From: Actinoplanes subtropicus
Lineage (GTDB): Bacteria; Actinomycetota; Actinomycetes; Mycobacteriales; Micromonosporaceae
Assembly (NCBI RefSeq): GCF_000721705.1
Contig: NZ_JOJL01000025.1
Coordinates: 1-64,000 of the forward strand
Direction of reading: 5' to 3'
Length of the DNA stretch: 64,000 bases
Part shown: piece by piece, positions 1 to 8,595 of the stretch
How positions within the stretch are numbered: the first letter of the stretch is position 1
Layout of the letters: every line of letters begins with the position of its first letter
Notes under the pieces: generated by a model
Databases searched by the model: none
Told to the model about the DNA's origin: nothing
The model's input: the letters and a program-made list of their open reading frames with translations, nothing else
Translations under genes and position numbers: made by a program

Positions 1-385
1 GTGGCTCAGCACCGGCGACACCTATATCCGCACCCCGACCGGCCACTACACCTGCCTGGGCCGCAGCAACGACCTGCTCAAGGCGGGCGGCATCTGGGTC
101 TCCCCGGCCGAGGTCGAGGCCCGCCTGCTGCAGCACCCCGCGGTCGCGGAGGCCGCCGTCGTCGGGCTGCCCGACAAGAACGGACTCGACAAGCCGGTCG
201 CCGCCGTGGTCGTCCGCGACACTGCCACCGAGGACGAACTCATCCGCTGGTGCCGGGACGGCCTCGCGGCGTTCAAACGGCCCCGGCACGTCCTGTTCGT
301 CGAGGAACTCCCGAAGACCGCGACCGGCAAGATGCAGCGCTACCGGGTCCGGGAACTCGTCGCCCGGCTGGCGGAGGCGCCATGA
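1..385 (+). CDS. Acyl-CoA ligase (benzoate-CoA ligase-like), C-terminal part
   Basis: This is the last ~127 residues of an AMP-forming acyl-CoA synthetase; the start lies left of the window and the visible frame begins at base 2. The adenylation-family core motif GRSNDLLKAGG followed by VSPAEVE (hinge region) and the catalytic-lysine motif PKTATGKMQRYRV near the end are intact. The residues around them resemble benzoate-CoA ligases more than fatty-acid ligases, so a reaction aryl acid + ATP + CoA to aryl-CoA is likely. The stop overlaps the ATG of the ferredoxin reductase (ATGA-type coupling), so both belong to one operon. Substrate is inferred from family resemblance and from the alcohol and aldehyde dehydrogenases nearby. 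Confidence 0.85.
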   Translation, partial: WLSTGDTYIRTPTGHYTCLGRSNDLLKAGGIWVSPAEVEARLLQHPAVAEAAVVGLPDKNGLDKPVAAVVVRDTATEDELIRWCRDGLAAFKRPRHVLFVEELPKTATGKMQRYRVRELVARLAEAP

Positions 386-1374
386 CCATCGTGGACACCG
401 ATCTGCTCATCGTCGGGGCCGGGCCGGTGGGCCTGTTCGGCGCCTACTACGCCGGCGTCCGGGGGCTGCGCACCGCCGTCGTCGACTCCCTCGGCCAGGT
501 GGGTGGCCAGGTGAGCGCCATGTACCCGGAGAAGCAGATCTTCGACATCGCCGGTTTCCCCGCCGTTGCCGGCCGCGACCTGGTCGCCGGCCTCGTCGAG
601 CAGGCGGCGCCGTACCGGCCCAAATACCTGCTCGGCCAGGAGGCACAGGACCTGCACCACGAACCGGAACTGCTGCGCGTGCGGACCAGCGCGGGCACCG
701 AGATCACTTGCCGGGCGATCGTCGTGACCGGCGGGATCGGCACGTTCACCCCGCGCCGGTTGCCGGCGGGTGAGGAGTACCTGGGGCGGGGCCTCGACTA
801 CTTCGTGCCATCGGCCCGCCCGTACGAGGGTAAGGATGTCGTCGTCGTGGGCGGCGGCGACAGTGCCGTCGACTGGGCGCTGATGCTGCACCCGGTCGCG
901 CGCACGGTGACGCTGGTTCACCGTCGCCAGCAGTTCCGTGCTCACCACGGCTCGCTGCGGCAGTTGGAAGAATCCCCGGTCGCGGTGATCCGCGAGGCGC
1001 AGGTCACCGTCACCGGCGGCAACGGCGTGCTGGAACACGTCGAGGTCACCGTCGCCGGTGAGGAGGCGCCACGGCGGCTGGACTGCCAGCGACTGGTCGC
1101 CGCGCTGGGCTTCACGGCCGCGCTCGGCCCGCTGCGGGGCTGGGGCGTCGAATTGCACGACAACCGGCATCTGGTCGTGGACAGCGCCATGCGTACGAAC
1201 GTGCCGGGTGTCTTCGCCGCCGGCGACATCGTCCATTACGACGGCAAGGTACGGCTCATCGCGGTCGGATTCGGCGAGGTCGCCACCGCGGTCAACAACG
1301 CCGCCGTGCACATCGACCCCGGCGCGCAGCTGTTCCCGGGCCACTCGACCGACAACCCGGCGCCAGTGCCCTGA
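382..1374 (+). CDS. Ferredoxin--NADP+ reductase, thioredoxin-reductase-like (type 2)
   Basis: A 330-residue FAD/NADP-dependent reductase that would pass electrons between NADPH and a ferredoxin. The FAD dinucleotide-binding motif VGAGPVGLFGAYYAG is at about residues 8-22, a second Rossmann motif VVGGGDSAVDWAL for NADP at about 154-166, and the closing FAD motif GVFAAGDIVHYDGK near residue 275. It lacks the CxxC redox pair of true thioredoxin reductases, as expected for the YumC-type enzymes. The start is the ATG overlapping the ligase stop. A ferredoxin gene follows after 89 bp, so the pair probably serves an oxygenase encoded left of the window; that link is inference. Confidence 0.9.
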   Translation: MTIVDTDLLIVGAGPVGLFGAYYAGVRGLRTAVVDSLGQVGGQVSAMYPEKQIFDIAGFPAVAGRDLVAGLVEQAAPYRPKYLLGQEAQDLHHEPELLRVRTSAGTEITCRAIVVTGGIGTFTPRRLPAGEEYLGRGLDYFVPSARPYEGKDVVVVGGGDSAVDWALMLHPVARTVTLVHRRQQFRAHHGSLRQLEESPVAVIREAQVTVTGGNGVLEHVEVTVAGEEAPRRLDCQRLVAALGFTAALGPLRGWGVELHDNRHLVVDSAMRTNVPGVFAAGDIVHYDGKVRLIAVGFGEVATAVNNAAVHIDPGAQLFPGHSTDNPAPVP

Positions 1375-1394
1375 CCGCCGATGCCTCGCTCAGT

Positions 1395-1442
1395 GAGTAT
1401 CTCGCCCCGCGAGTATCTCGCCCCGCGAGTATCTCGCCCAGC
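1395..1442. repeat. Three tandem 16-bp units upstream of ferredoxin
   Basis: Three head-to-tail copies of GAGTATCTCGCCCCGC occupy 1395-1410, 1411-1426 and 1427-1442; the third differs by one base (CCAGC). They fill the intergenic space between the reductase stop and the ferredoxin ribosome binding site (AAGGAGG at about 1451). They could be slipped-strand expansion or repeated regulator sites; nothing in the sequence decides. Confidence 0.85.
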
Positions 1443-1463
1443 TAGGGAGTCAAGGAGGAACGC

Positions 1464-1802
1464 ATGCCGTACGTCATCGCCGGGCCCTGCATCGACGTCA
1501 TGGACAAGTCGTGCATCGAGGAGTGCCCGGTCGACTGCATCTACGAGGGCGACCGGAAGCTCTACATCAACCCCAAGGAATGCATCGACTGCGGCGCCTG
1601 CGAACCGGTCTGCCCGGTCGAGGCCATCAGCCAGGACCGGCGCGTCGCCGCCGAATACCAGGAGTTCGTCGAGGACAACCGCCGGTTCTTCACCGAGCTG
1701 CTGCGCGGCCGGGACGATCCGCTGGGCGCGCCCGGCGGCGCCCACAAGACCGGACCGATCGGCGTCGACACGCCGCTGGTGGCGAGGATGGCGACCGCAT
1801 GA
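1464..1802 (+). CDS. fdxA: 7Fe-8S ferredoxin (FdxA type)
   Basis: A 112-residue bacterial ferredoxin. The first cluster region has Cys at about 9, 17, 21 and 25 (CIEECPVDC) and the second has the classical CIDCGACEPVCPVEAI, the arrangement of [3Fe-4S][4Fe-4S] FdxA proteins; length matches the family (~105-115). It carries electrons, most likely from the adjacent ferredoxin reductase. AAGGAGG lies 8 bp before the ATG. Its TGA overlaps the ATG of the next gene by four bases, so they are translationally coupled. Confidence 0.93.
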   Translation: MPYVIAGPCIDVMDKSCIEECPVDCIYEGDRKLYINPKECIDCGACEPVCPVEAISQDRRVAAEYQEFVEDNRRFFTELLRGRDDPLGAPGGAHKTGPIGVDTPLVARMATA

Positions 1803-2353
1803 CCGCGGTGGTGGAGTACGAGCTCGCCGACGGCATCGCGACCATCACGCTCAACCGGCCGGACGACCTGAACGCGGTCGACCTCGCGGTGTGCGACGCG
1901 ATGGCGGAGACCCTCTCCGCGTTCGAGAACGACCCGCGGGCGCGCGTCGCCGTCCTGACCGGCCGGGGCCGGGTCTTCTGCGCCGGCGCCGACCTCAAGG
2001 CGTTCGCCGCGGGCGACGGGCCGAAGATCGCCGGACACCGGGCCGGCTTCGGTGGCTTCGTACGCTTCCCGCGCACCAAGCCGATCATCGCGGCGGTCAA
2101 CGGCCACGCGCTGGCCGAGCCGGACCTGGTGTACGAAACGGCGCGGACCCTAGCCGAGCAGATCCGCGCCCCCGCCCCGCTGGCCGTCGCCGCGACCCTG
2201 CGCGTCGCCCGGGCGGCAGCCGAAGGCGTCGGGGAAGAGACCGCCTGGCGGCTGAACGACGAACTCCTCGCCGATTTGTTCGACACCGCCGACGCCGGCG
2301 AGGGCCAGCGGGCATTCGTCGAGAAGCGGCGGCCGGCCTGGACCGGTCGGTGA
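1799..2353 (+). CDS. Enoyl-CoA hydratase/isomerase family protein, internally deleted
   Basis: A 184-residue crotonase-family protein, against ~255 residues normally. The N-terminal half is typical: LTGRGRVFCAGADLKAFAAG supplies the first oxyanion-hole segment and the A-D-L turn. The sequence then runs from NGHALA (about residue 104) straight to EPDLVYETARTLAEQI, which in the family comes roughly 75 residues later. The missing block holds the second oxyanion glycine (GGG-E-L-A-L-A-D) and the catalytic acidic residues, so hydratase activity is very unlikely. The reading frame is preserved across the junction. It overlaps the ferredoxin stop (ATGA) and ends one base before the convergent AraC gene. 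Best read as a decaying member of the aromatic operon. Confidence 0.8.
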   Translation: MTAVVEYELADGIATITLNRPDDLNAVDLAVCDAMAETLSAFENDPRARVAVLTGRGRVFCAGADLKAFAAGDGPKIAGHRAGFGGFVRFPRTKPIIAAVNGHALAEPDLVYETARTLAEQIRAPAPLAVAATLRVARAAAEGVGEETAWRLNDELLADLFDTADAGEGQRAFVEKRRPAWTGR

Positions 2354-2354
2354 G

Positions 2355-3290
2355 TCACGCCCTCCGGATGGCGTCGCGGCGGGCCGCGGAGGGGTTGACG
2401 CCGTAGCGCGCGTGGAACGCGCGGGTGAAATGCGCCTGGCCGGGGAAGCACCATCGGGCCGCGATCGCGGCGATGCTGCGGTGCGCCAGCAGCGGGTCGG
2501 TGAGGTCGCGCATCGCCGCCTCGAGGCGCCAGGCACGGATGTGGTCGGTGACCGTGCACGGTTCGTGTTCGAAGAGGCGGTGCAGCGTACGGGCGGCCAT
2601 GTGGTGGACCGCCGCGACGCGGGCGTGGGTCAGCTCGGGGTCGGCCAGATGGGCGCGCACGTAGTCGAGGACCTGCAACCGCTGCGCGTCCGCGGCACCG
2701 TCGCCGAGCGGGGTCGCGGCCTCGGTGAAGGTGCCGGCCAGCAGGTGCAGGCCCGCCTCGCCGAGCCGGTCCGCGGAGGCGCCGCCGATCGCGTCGCGCT
2801 GGTCGACCGCCGACGAGACGAAGCTGGCCAGCACGGCGGCCGGGCCGCCGGTGAGCGGCCAGGCCCGGCTCATCGACGCCAGGACGAGATGCTCGGGCAG
2901 GTGCAGCGCCGCCCGCGGGAACGCGATCACCGCGCAGGTCCACTGCTGTTCCAGGCGCAGTTGGTACGGCCGCCCGGTGTCGTAGACGGCCATCTGGCCC
3001 GGGGCGATGGCGATCTCCCGGTCGTCCTGGTGGACGACGGCCCGGCCGGCCAGCGGCAGGCAGATCTTCAGCAGTTCGAAGGGCACCCGCCGGACCGCGC
3101 CGCGGGATCGCAGCACCACCTGCGGGGTGCCGCTGACCTGGTAGGCCATCAGCGCGCCGAGCCGGGTGCCGGCGAGCCGGCCGACCGGCGCCGCGCTGTC
3201 GAGGGCCGAGGGGGTCAGCTGCCCGAAGGCACTGCCCAGCTGCTCGCGCCAACCGTCGGCGGCGAGGTTTGTCATTTTTGTCGTCGTCAC
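2355..3290 (-). CDS. AraC-family transcriptional regulator
   Basis: A 311-residue activator with an N-terminal cupin-like ligand-binding domain (about 30-185, of the AraC_binding_2/FeaR-NphR kind) and a C-terminal AraC double helix-turn-helix (about 205-308, ending HFTRAFHARYGVNPSAARRD). I chose the GTG at 3290 because GGAGG lies 7 bp upstream; the ATG at 3275 is an alternative. It is divergent from the GMC oxidoreductase, across a 118-bp spacer carrying a palindrome, and most likely controls that gene and the aldehyde dehydrogenase. FeaR-type regulators often govern aromatic amine, alcohol or nitrile catabolism, which fits the cluster. Confidence 0.88.
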   Translation of the reverse strand: MTTTKMTNLAADGWREQLGSAFGQLTPSALDSAAPVGRLAGTRLGALMAYQVSGTPQVVLRSRGAVRRVPFELLKICLPLAGRAVVHQDDREIAIAPGQMAVYDTGRPYQLRLEQQWTCAVIAFPRAALHLPEHLVLASMSRAWPLTGGPAAVLASFVSSAVDQRDAIGGASADRLGEAGLHLLAGTFTEAATPLGDGAADAQRLQVLDYVRAHLADPELTHARVAAVHHMAARTLHRLFEHEPCTVTDHIRAWRLEAAMRDLTDPLLAHRSIAAIAARWCFPGQAHFTRAFHARYGVNPSAARRDAIRRA

Positions 3291-3310
3291 CGGGGCACCT
3301 CCCCACGCGA

Positions 3311-3329
3311 CTTGTCGCTGCACGACAAG
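3311..3329. promoter_or_regulatory. Palindrome in the araC/GMC divergent promoter
   Basis: CTTGTCG - 5 bp - CGACAAG is a perfect 7-bp inverted repeat between the divergent starts at 3290 and 3409. AraC proteins more often use direct repeats, so it may be an operator of this regulator, of another, or part of a hairpin. Confidence 0.45.
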
Positions 3330-3408
3330 GGCCGTGGCGCTAATAGTCAACAGCGACGCCGCCGCCCTGACAAGAGTGCGTAGCAAGTCGGAAACATGGA
3401 GGTGGGCG

Positions 3409-4905
3409 ATGTCGCTCGGCTACGACTACGTGGTGATCGGTGCCGGCTCGGCGGGCAGCGTGCTCGCCGCCCGGCTGTCGGAGGATCCCGACCGGCGGGT
3501 CCTGTTGCTGGAGGCGGGCCCCGCCGACACCCGCCCCGAGATCGCGGTGCCGCCGGCCTGGCCGGCCCTGTGGGGCACCGAGGTCGACTACTCGTACGAC
3601 ACCGTCCCGCAGGCGGGCACCGGCGGGTCGGTGCACAACTGGCCGCGCGGCCGCACCCTCGGCGGGTCGAGCAGCATCAACGCGATGGTGTACCTGCGCG
3701 GGCACCCGGCCGACTTCGACGGCTGGGCCAAGGCGGGCTGCCACGGCTGGGACTACGAGTCGGTGCTGCCGTACTTCCGGCGGATGGAGACCGCGGCCGG
3801 CGACCCGCGCTACCGCGGCGACTCCGGCCCGATGCGGCCGGCGCCGTCGGTCACGCCGAACCCGCTGTCGGCGGTGTTCCTCGACGCCGCCGCGGAGGCC
3901 GGACACCCGAGCACGGCCGACCTCAACGGTGCCGTGGCCGAGGGGGCAGGCTGGCACGACCTGTCCATCGCGGGCGGCGCCCGGCAGAGCACGGCGGTGG
4001 CCTACCTGCATCCGGTACGCGCGGAGCGCCCCAACCTCACCGTCGTCACCGGGGCCCGGGTGCGGCGGCTGCTCGTCGCGGACGGCCGGTGCACCGGCGT
4101 GGAGTACGACCTGGCCGGCGAGCTCGTCACCGCGTACGCCGACGGCGAAGTGATCCTCAGCGCCGGCGCCGTCGACTCGCCCCGCCTGCTGTTGCTCTCC
4201 GGCGTGGGCGCGGCCGCCGACCTCGAGCGGGCCGGCGTGGCGGTGACCCACGACCTGCCCGGCGTCGGCCGCAACCTGCACGACCACCCGCTGCTCAGCG
4301 TGGTCTTCGAGGCCACCCGGCCGATCCCGCCCGGAACCGCCAACCACGCCGAGGTGTCGATGCTGTGGCGCAGCGACGCGTCCCGGCCCGGTCCCGACAT
4401 GCAACTGATGTTCATCCACCTGCCGTTCCACCAGCCCAGCCTGCAGGCGCCGGAGAACAGCTTCACGTTCGGCATCGCCACGATCCCCGAGGCGCGCGGG
4501 TCGATCCGGCTGGCCGGCCCCGACCCCGACGCCCGGCCGCTGATCGACCCGAACTATCTCGGCGCCGAGGAGGACATACGGCGGCTGCGCGAGGGCATCG
4601 AGGTCGCCCGGCAGATCGCGGCGGCCGGGGCGTTCGACGGGTGGCGCGGCCGCGAGGTGCTGCCCGGTGACCTCGACCCGCGCCTGTGCACCGGCACCTA
4701 CTACCACCCGGTCGGCAGCTGCGCGATGGGCACCGGCCCGGACGCGGTCGTCGGCCCCGACCTTCGCGTGCACGGCCTCACCGGCCTGCGCGTGGCGGAC
4801 GCCTCGGTGATGCCGACGGTCGTCTGCGGGAACACCAACGCCGCCACGATCATGATCGGCGAGAAGGCCGCCGACCTGGTCCGGGGCACGATCGAGGGAG
4901 CGTGA
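3409..4905 (+). CDS. GMC-family FAD oxidoreductase (alcohol/choline dehydrogenase-like)
   Basis: A 498-residue flavoprotein that oxidises an alcohol to an aldehyde. The FAD-binding signature DYVVIGAGSAGSVLAARLSE is at residues 6-25, the GMC signature 1 region GRTLGGSSSINAMVYLRGH around 83-101, and the C-terminal active-site motif YYHPVGSCAMG near 430 carries the catalytic histidine, followed by VADASVMPTVVCGNTNAATIMIGEKAAD. The start is the ATG at 3409 with GGAGG 6 bp upstream. The aldehyde dehydrogenase gene begins 2 bp after the stop, so the two enzymes form a alcohol-to-acid module. The substrate is unproven; benzylic alcohols fit the neighbouring benzoate-CoA ligase-like gene. Confidence 0.9.
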   Translation: MSLGYDYVVIGAGSAGSVLAARLSEDPDRRVLLLEAGPADTRPEIAVPPAWPALWGTEVDYSYDTVPQAGTGGSVHNWPRGRTLGGSSSINAMVYLRGHPADFDGWAKAGCHGWDYESVLPYFRRMETAAGDPRYRGDSGPMRPAPSVTPNPLSAVFLDAAAEAGHPSTADLNGAVAEGAGWHDLSIAGGARQSTAVAYLHPVRAERPNLTVVTGARVRRLLVADGRCTGVEYDLAGELVTAYADGEVILSAGAVDSPRLLLLSGVGAAADLERAGVAVTHDLPGVGRNLHDHPLLSVVFEATRPIPPGTANHAEVSMLWRSDASRPGPDMQLMFIHLPFHQPSLQAPENSFTFGIATIPEARGSIRLAGPDPDARPLIDPNYLGAEEDIRRLREGIEVARQIAAAGAFDGWRGREVLPGDLDPRLCTGTYYHPVGSCAMGTGPDAVVGPDLRVHGLTGLRVADASVMPTVVCGNTNAATIMIGEKAADLVRGTIEGA

Positions 4906-4907
4906 CG

Positions 4908-6371
4908 ATGGGACTTCTCGACGACGGCACCGCGTGGAGCGGGCGCGTCTTCAGCGACGGGTGGCGGGCCGCGCACGGCGGCGTCCTGGCCGCGACCGAG
5001 CCGGCCACCGGGGCCGTCCTCGCCGAGGTCGGCCTCGCCGACGCCGACGACGTGGCCGCGGCGACCGTCCGCGCCGCGCAGGCGCAGCCGGGGTGGGCCG
5101 CCACGATCGGCCCGGCCCGCGCGGCCGTGCTGCGCGAGGCCGCCGCGGTGCTGTCCGCCAACCGGGCCGAGTTCGAGCAGTGGCTCGTCCGGGAGGGCGG
5201 TGCCGTACCCGGCAAGGCCGCCTTCGAGGTCGACCTCGCCCTCGGTGAGCTGTGGGAGGCGGCGGCGCTGCCCACCCAGCCGTGCGGGCACCTGCTGCCC
5301 AGCAGCGAACCGGGCCGGGAGAGCGTGGCCCGCCGGGTGCCGCTCGGCGTGGTCGGCGTGATCAGCCCGTGGAACTTCCCGCTGATCCTCTCCATCCGGG
5401 CGGTCGCGCCGGCCCTGGCCCTGGGCAACGCCGTGGTCCTCAAGCCGGACACGCAGACCGCGGTCTCCGGCGGGACGCTGGTGGCCCGGCTGTTCGAGGC
5501 CGCCGGGCTACCCTCGGGCCTGTTGCACGTGCTCCCGGGCGATGCGGTGCCCGGCGCGGCCCTGGTCGCCGACCCGCACGTCGCGATGATCGCCTTCACC
5601 GGGTCGACCGCGGTCGGCCGGGAGGTGGGTGCCACCGCCGGTCGTACCCTCAAACGGGTCTCCCTGGAGCTCGGCGGCAACAATGCGCTGCTCGTGCTCG
5701 ACGACGCCGACCTCGAGATCGCCAGCTCGGCCGGGGCGTGGGGCGCGTTCCTGCACCAGGGCCAGGTCTGCATGACCGCCGGCCGGCACATCGTGCACGA
5801 GTCGGTCGCCGACGAGTATCTCGAGCGCCTGGCCAAACGGGCCCAGTCGCTGCCGGTCGGCGACCCGTTCACCGGCCAGGTCGCCCTCGGCCCGCTGATC
5901 AACAGCCGGCAGCGCGACAACGTGCACCGCATCGTCGAGCAGACGGTCGAGGCCGGCGCCGAGATCCGCACCGGCGGCACGTACGAGGACCTCTTCTATC
6001 GCCCCACCGTGCTGGCCGGCGTGACCGCCGCGATGCCGGCGTTCCGCGAGGAGATCTTCGGGCCGGTCGCCCCGGTCGTCGTGGTCCGCGACGACGACGA
6101 GGCGGTCGCGGTCGCCAACGACACCGAGTACGGCCTGGTCGCCGCCGTGCAGACCGGCTCGGTGGACCGGGGCCGGCAGATCGCCGCCCGGCTGCGCACC
6201 GGCATCGTGCACATCAACGACCAGACCCTCAACAACGACGCCTACGCCCCCTTCGGCGGCACCGGCGCCTCCGGCAACGGCAGCCGGTTCGGCTCGCAGA
6301 GCAGCTGGGACGAATTCACCCAGTGGCAGTGGGTCACCGCCCGCGACCAGGCGCACGGTTTCCCCTTCTGA
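4908..6371 (+). CDS. NAD(P)-dependent aldehyde dehydrogenase (benzaldehyde dehydrogenase-like)
   Basis: A 487-residue aldehyde dehydrogenase. Visible landmarks: the PWNFP nucleotide-site loop near 160, GSTAVGREVG at about 230, the general-base glutamate in LELGGNN near 252, and the catalytic cysteine in HQGQVCMTAGR near 286; EEIFGPVAPV and the C-terminal PFGGTGASGNG also fit. The sequence style around the cysteine matches benzaldehyde/vanillin dehydrogenases. The ATG at 4908 has GAGGGAG upstream; a GTG at 4902 is also in frame. It follows the GMC gene directly and would convert its aldehyde product to the acid for the CoA ligase at the left edge. Confidence 0.9.
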   Translation: MGLLDDGTAWSGRVFSDGWRAAHGGVLAATEPATGAVLAEVGLADADDVAAATVRAAQAQPGWAATIGPARAAVLREAAAVLSANRAEFEQWLVREGGAVPGKAAFEVDLALGELWEAAALPTQPCGHLLPSSEPGRESVARRVPLGVVGVISPWNFPLILSIRAVAPALALGNAVVLKPDTQTAVSGGTLVARLFEAAGLPSGLLHVLPGDAVPGAALVADPHVAMIAFTGSTAVGREVGATAGRTLKRVSLELGGNNALLVLDDADLEIASSAGAWGAFLHQGQVCMTAGRHIVHESVADEYLERLAKRAQSLPVGDPFTGQVALGPLINSRQRDNVHRIVEQTVEAGAEIRTGGTYEDLFYRPTVLAGVTAAMPAFREEIFGPVAPVVVVRDDDEAVAVANDTEYGLVAAVQTGSVDRGRQIAARLRTGIVHINDQTLNNDAYAPFGGTGASGNGSRFGSQSSWDEFTQWQWVTARDQAHGFPF

Positions 6372-6391
6372 GAACCTCCGGAAATACGGCC

Positions 6392-6421
6392 CCCGGGCGG
6401 CGGGTCACCCCGCCGCCCGGG
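6392..6421. terminator. Bidirectional terminator hairpin
   Basis: A perfect 13-bp GC stem (CCCGGGCGGCGGG, arms 6392-6404 and 6409-6421) with a TCAC loop sits between the convergent aldehyde dehydrogenase and fucosidase genes. There is no U-run, as is usual for high-GC actinobacterial terminators. Confidence 0.7.
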
Positions 6422-6430
6422 CACCTCCGC

Positions 6431-8584
6431 TCAGACCTGGGTGAAGGTCCACATCAGGTTGGTGCTGTTGGTCCAGGTCCACTGCTTGACGTTGGAGCCG
6501 GTGGAGACATTGCCGCCGCCGTCGAGGCACAGGCCGGTGGTGCGGTTGGCGATGGAGTAGCGGCCGTCGCCGCGGTGGGTGATCAGCCATTGCTGGTTGG
6601 TGCCGCCGTTCCAGGTGTACTGGCGGGCGGGCTGGCCGTCGATGGTGTAGCCCCAGCCGTCGGCGACCATGCCGCTGGTGCGGTTGACCAGCTTGTAGTA
6701 GCCGTTGCCGAGCTCGACGGGCTGCCACTGCAGGTTGGTGCTGCCGTCCCAGCTCCACTGTTTGAGATTGGAGCCGGCGGCCACGGTGCCGCCGCTGTCG
6801 AGGACCAGGCCGTCGGTGACGTTGGTGAGCCGGAACCAGCCGGACTGGCTGAACATCACCTTCAGCGAGGTGATCTGGTCGTTGCCGCCGGTGACCCGCA
6901 GGTCGGTGCTGTCCGCGGTGAGCGTCCACGCCGTACCGGTGAAATTGTCGCCGGGGTAACCGACCAGCTGGCAGCCGGGCGCGAGCTCGACCGACGAGAT
7001 GCTCAGCGGGACGATCCCGGCGAGCGTCAGCTGGTCGGCGGTGTAGCTGCCGACCGGCAGCACGGCGCTCGCGCCGGCGTAGCCGACATCCCCGAAGACC
7101 ACGGCGCCGGTCAGCGGCCGCAGCGTGGGTATCTGGCCGGAGAAGATCAATTTCAGCACGTACGCGTCGGAAGTGAACGGCGCGGCCGAGGGCAACGTGA
7201 CGGTCAGGCCGGAGGCGTTCCGCACAAAGGTGGGTGCCACGGTCGAGGCCAGCAACTGCACCGAGGCGAGGCTGCCGAGGTCGATACGGTCCGAGGCGAG
7301 CGTCGTGATCGTCAGCGAGCTGCCGGGCCAGCCCAGCACCGTCGCGTACAGGATGGTGTTGTCCTTGGTCCTGGTGAACCGGATGTCCGCGGCGGTGCCG
7401 ACCTTCGGCGTGGTGAACGAGCCGCCGCCCATCTTGGTCGGGCCTTCGCCGTAGGCGGTCCAGGCCCGGGTCGAGTAGATCGACTCGCCGAACCGGCCCA
7501 GGTAGTCGCCGATGCCCAGCAGCAGGTCCTGCTGCGCCTGCGGGATCGAGCCGTCGACCATCGGGGCGATGTTGAGCAGCATGGTGCCGCCCTTGCTGAC
7601 CCGATCGATCAGCGCGTGCAGCAGCTGCTGCCGGGAGTAGTAGCCGATCCCGACCGTGTAGCACCAGCTGGAGCTGGACACGCTGTCGTCGGTGAGCCAG
7701 TACGGCGCGGTGAGGTCGTCCGGGCCGCCGCGCTCGAAGTCATACATCTCGCCGTGGCTGTTGTATCCATCCTTGTACGTGGTGACGACCTCGCGGCCCC
7801 AGGTCTGGGCCTGGTTGAAGTAGTACGACAGGAACTCGAGGCTCTTGGTCTCGTCGACCGCGTCGAGCTTGAAATCCTGGTAGATGATGTCCGGCTGGGC
7901 CAGGTCGATGACCTCTTTGAGCTTGTCGTACCAGAGCTGGTTCTGCGCCGTCGTGCCGAGCTGGCCGTACAGCTTCTTGAGGCTCGCGTCGGTCTGCGCC
8001 GGTACGTGGTCGTAGTAGCCGTTGAAGTGGTACGCGTGGTGCATCGCGACCAGCAGCTTCAGGTTCTTCTTCCGGATCGCGTCGGCGAACAGCTTCAGCA
8101 GGTCGAGGCCGGGCCCCTTGCCGACCGAGTTCCACTCGTTGACCTGGCTGTCCCACATCGAGAAACCGTCGTGGTGCTCGGACACCGGGCCGGCGAACCG
8201 GGCGCCGGCGTCCACGTACAGCTGCGCCCACTCGTCCGGGTCGAACCCGCCACCCTGCGACTTGAGCTTCGGGGCGAACTCGACGTAGTTGCCGGCCAGG
8301 TCCCGGGCACCGTTGATGAAGTTGTGGAACGGCCACACCGACGGGTCACCGTAGGTGGCGATGTGGTGCGTGTTGGCCTCGCTGCCCGAGATGTACATGT
8401 TGCGCGGGTACCACTCGCTGTCGTGCGCCGGCACGCTGAACACGCCCCAGTGGGCGTAGATCCCGAACTTCGCGTCCCGGAACCACTCCGGAGCGGCCGG
8501 ATGCTGATTGACCGAATCCCACGACGCCGTGTATGCCGCCGACGCCGCCTGCGCACCCCGCGCACCGAACACGCTGCTCACCAC
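6431..8584 (-). CDS. Secreted alpha-L-fucosidase (GH29) with crystallin and ricin-lectin modules
   Basis: A 717-residue hydrolase. GH29 catalytic domain at about 20-375: WFRDAKFGIYAHWG, the substrate-site HHDGF segment, and DIIYQDFKLD carrying the expected nucleophile aspartate. A beta/gamma-crystallin-like domain (about 493-580, VVFGDVGYAG and LVGYPGDNFTG) follows, then a ricin-type trefoil (581-717) with three QW repeats ending QWSW, QYTW and QWTW. The open frame begins with GTG at 8584 and retains only the end of a signal peptide (GAQAASA). The missing RR-containing start lies in another frame upstream (see next entry), so one base appears lost. It probably releases fucose from plant or fungal glycans outside the cell. 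Confidence 0.9.
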   Translation of the reverse strand: MVSSVFGARGAQAASAAYTASWDSVNQHPAAPEWFRDAKFGIYAHWGVFSVPAHDSEWYPRNMYISGSEANTHHIATYGDPSVWPFHNFINGARDLAGNYVEFAPKLKSQGGGFDPDEWAQLYVDAGARFAGPVSEHHDGFSMWDSQVNEWNSVGKGPGLDLLKLFADAIRKKNLKLLVAMHHAYHFNGYYDHVPAQTDASLKKLYGQLGTTAQNQLWYDKLKEVIDLAQPDIIYQDFKLDAVDETKSLEFLSYYFNQAQTWGREVVTTYKDGYNSHGEMYDFERGGPDDLTAPYWLTDDSVSSSSWCYTVGIGYYSRQQLLHALIDRVSKGGTMLLNIAPMVDGSIPQAQQDLLLGIGDYLGRFGESIYSTRAWTAYGEGPTKMGGGSFTTPKVGTAADIRFTRTKDNTILYATVLGWPGSSLTITTLASDRIDLGSLASVQLLASTVAPTFVRNASGLTVTLPSAAPFTSDAYVLKLIFSGQIPTLRPLTGAVVFGDVGYAGASAVLPVGSYTADQLTLAGIVPLSISSVELAPGCQLVGYPGDNFTGTAWTLTADSTDLRVTGGNDQITSLKVMFSQSGWFRLTNVTDGLVLDSGGTVAAGSNLKQWSWDGSTNLQWQPVELGNGYYKLVNRTSGMVADGWGYTIDGQPARQYTWNGGTNQQWLITHRGDGRYSIANRTTGLCLDGGGNVSTGSNVKQWTWTNSTNLMWTFTQV

Positions 8585-8595
8585 CGCACCCGCCG

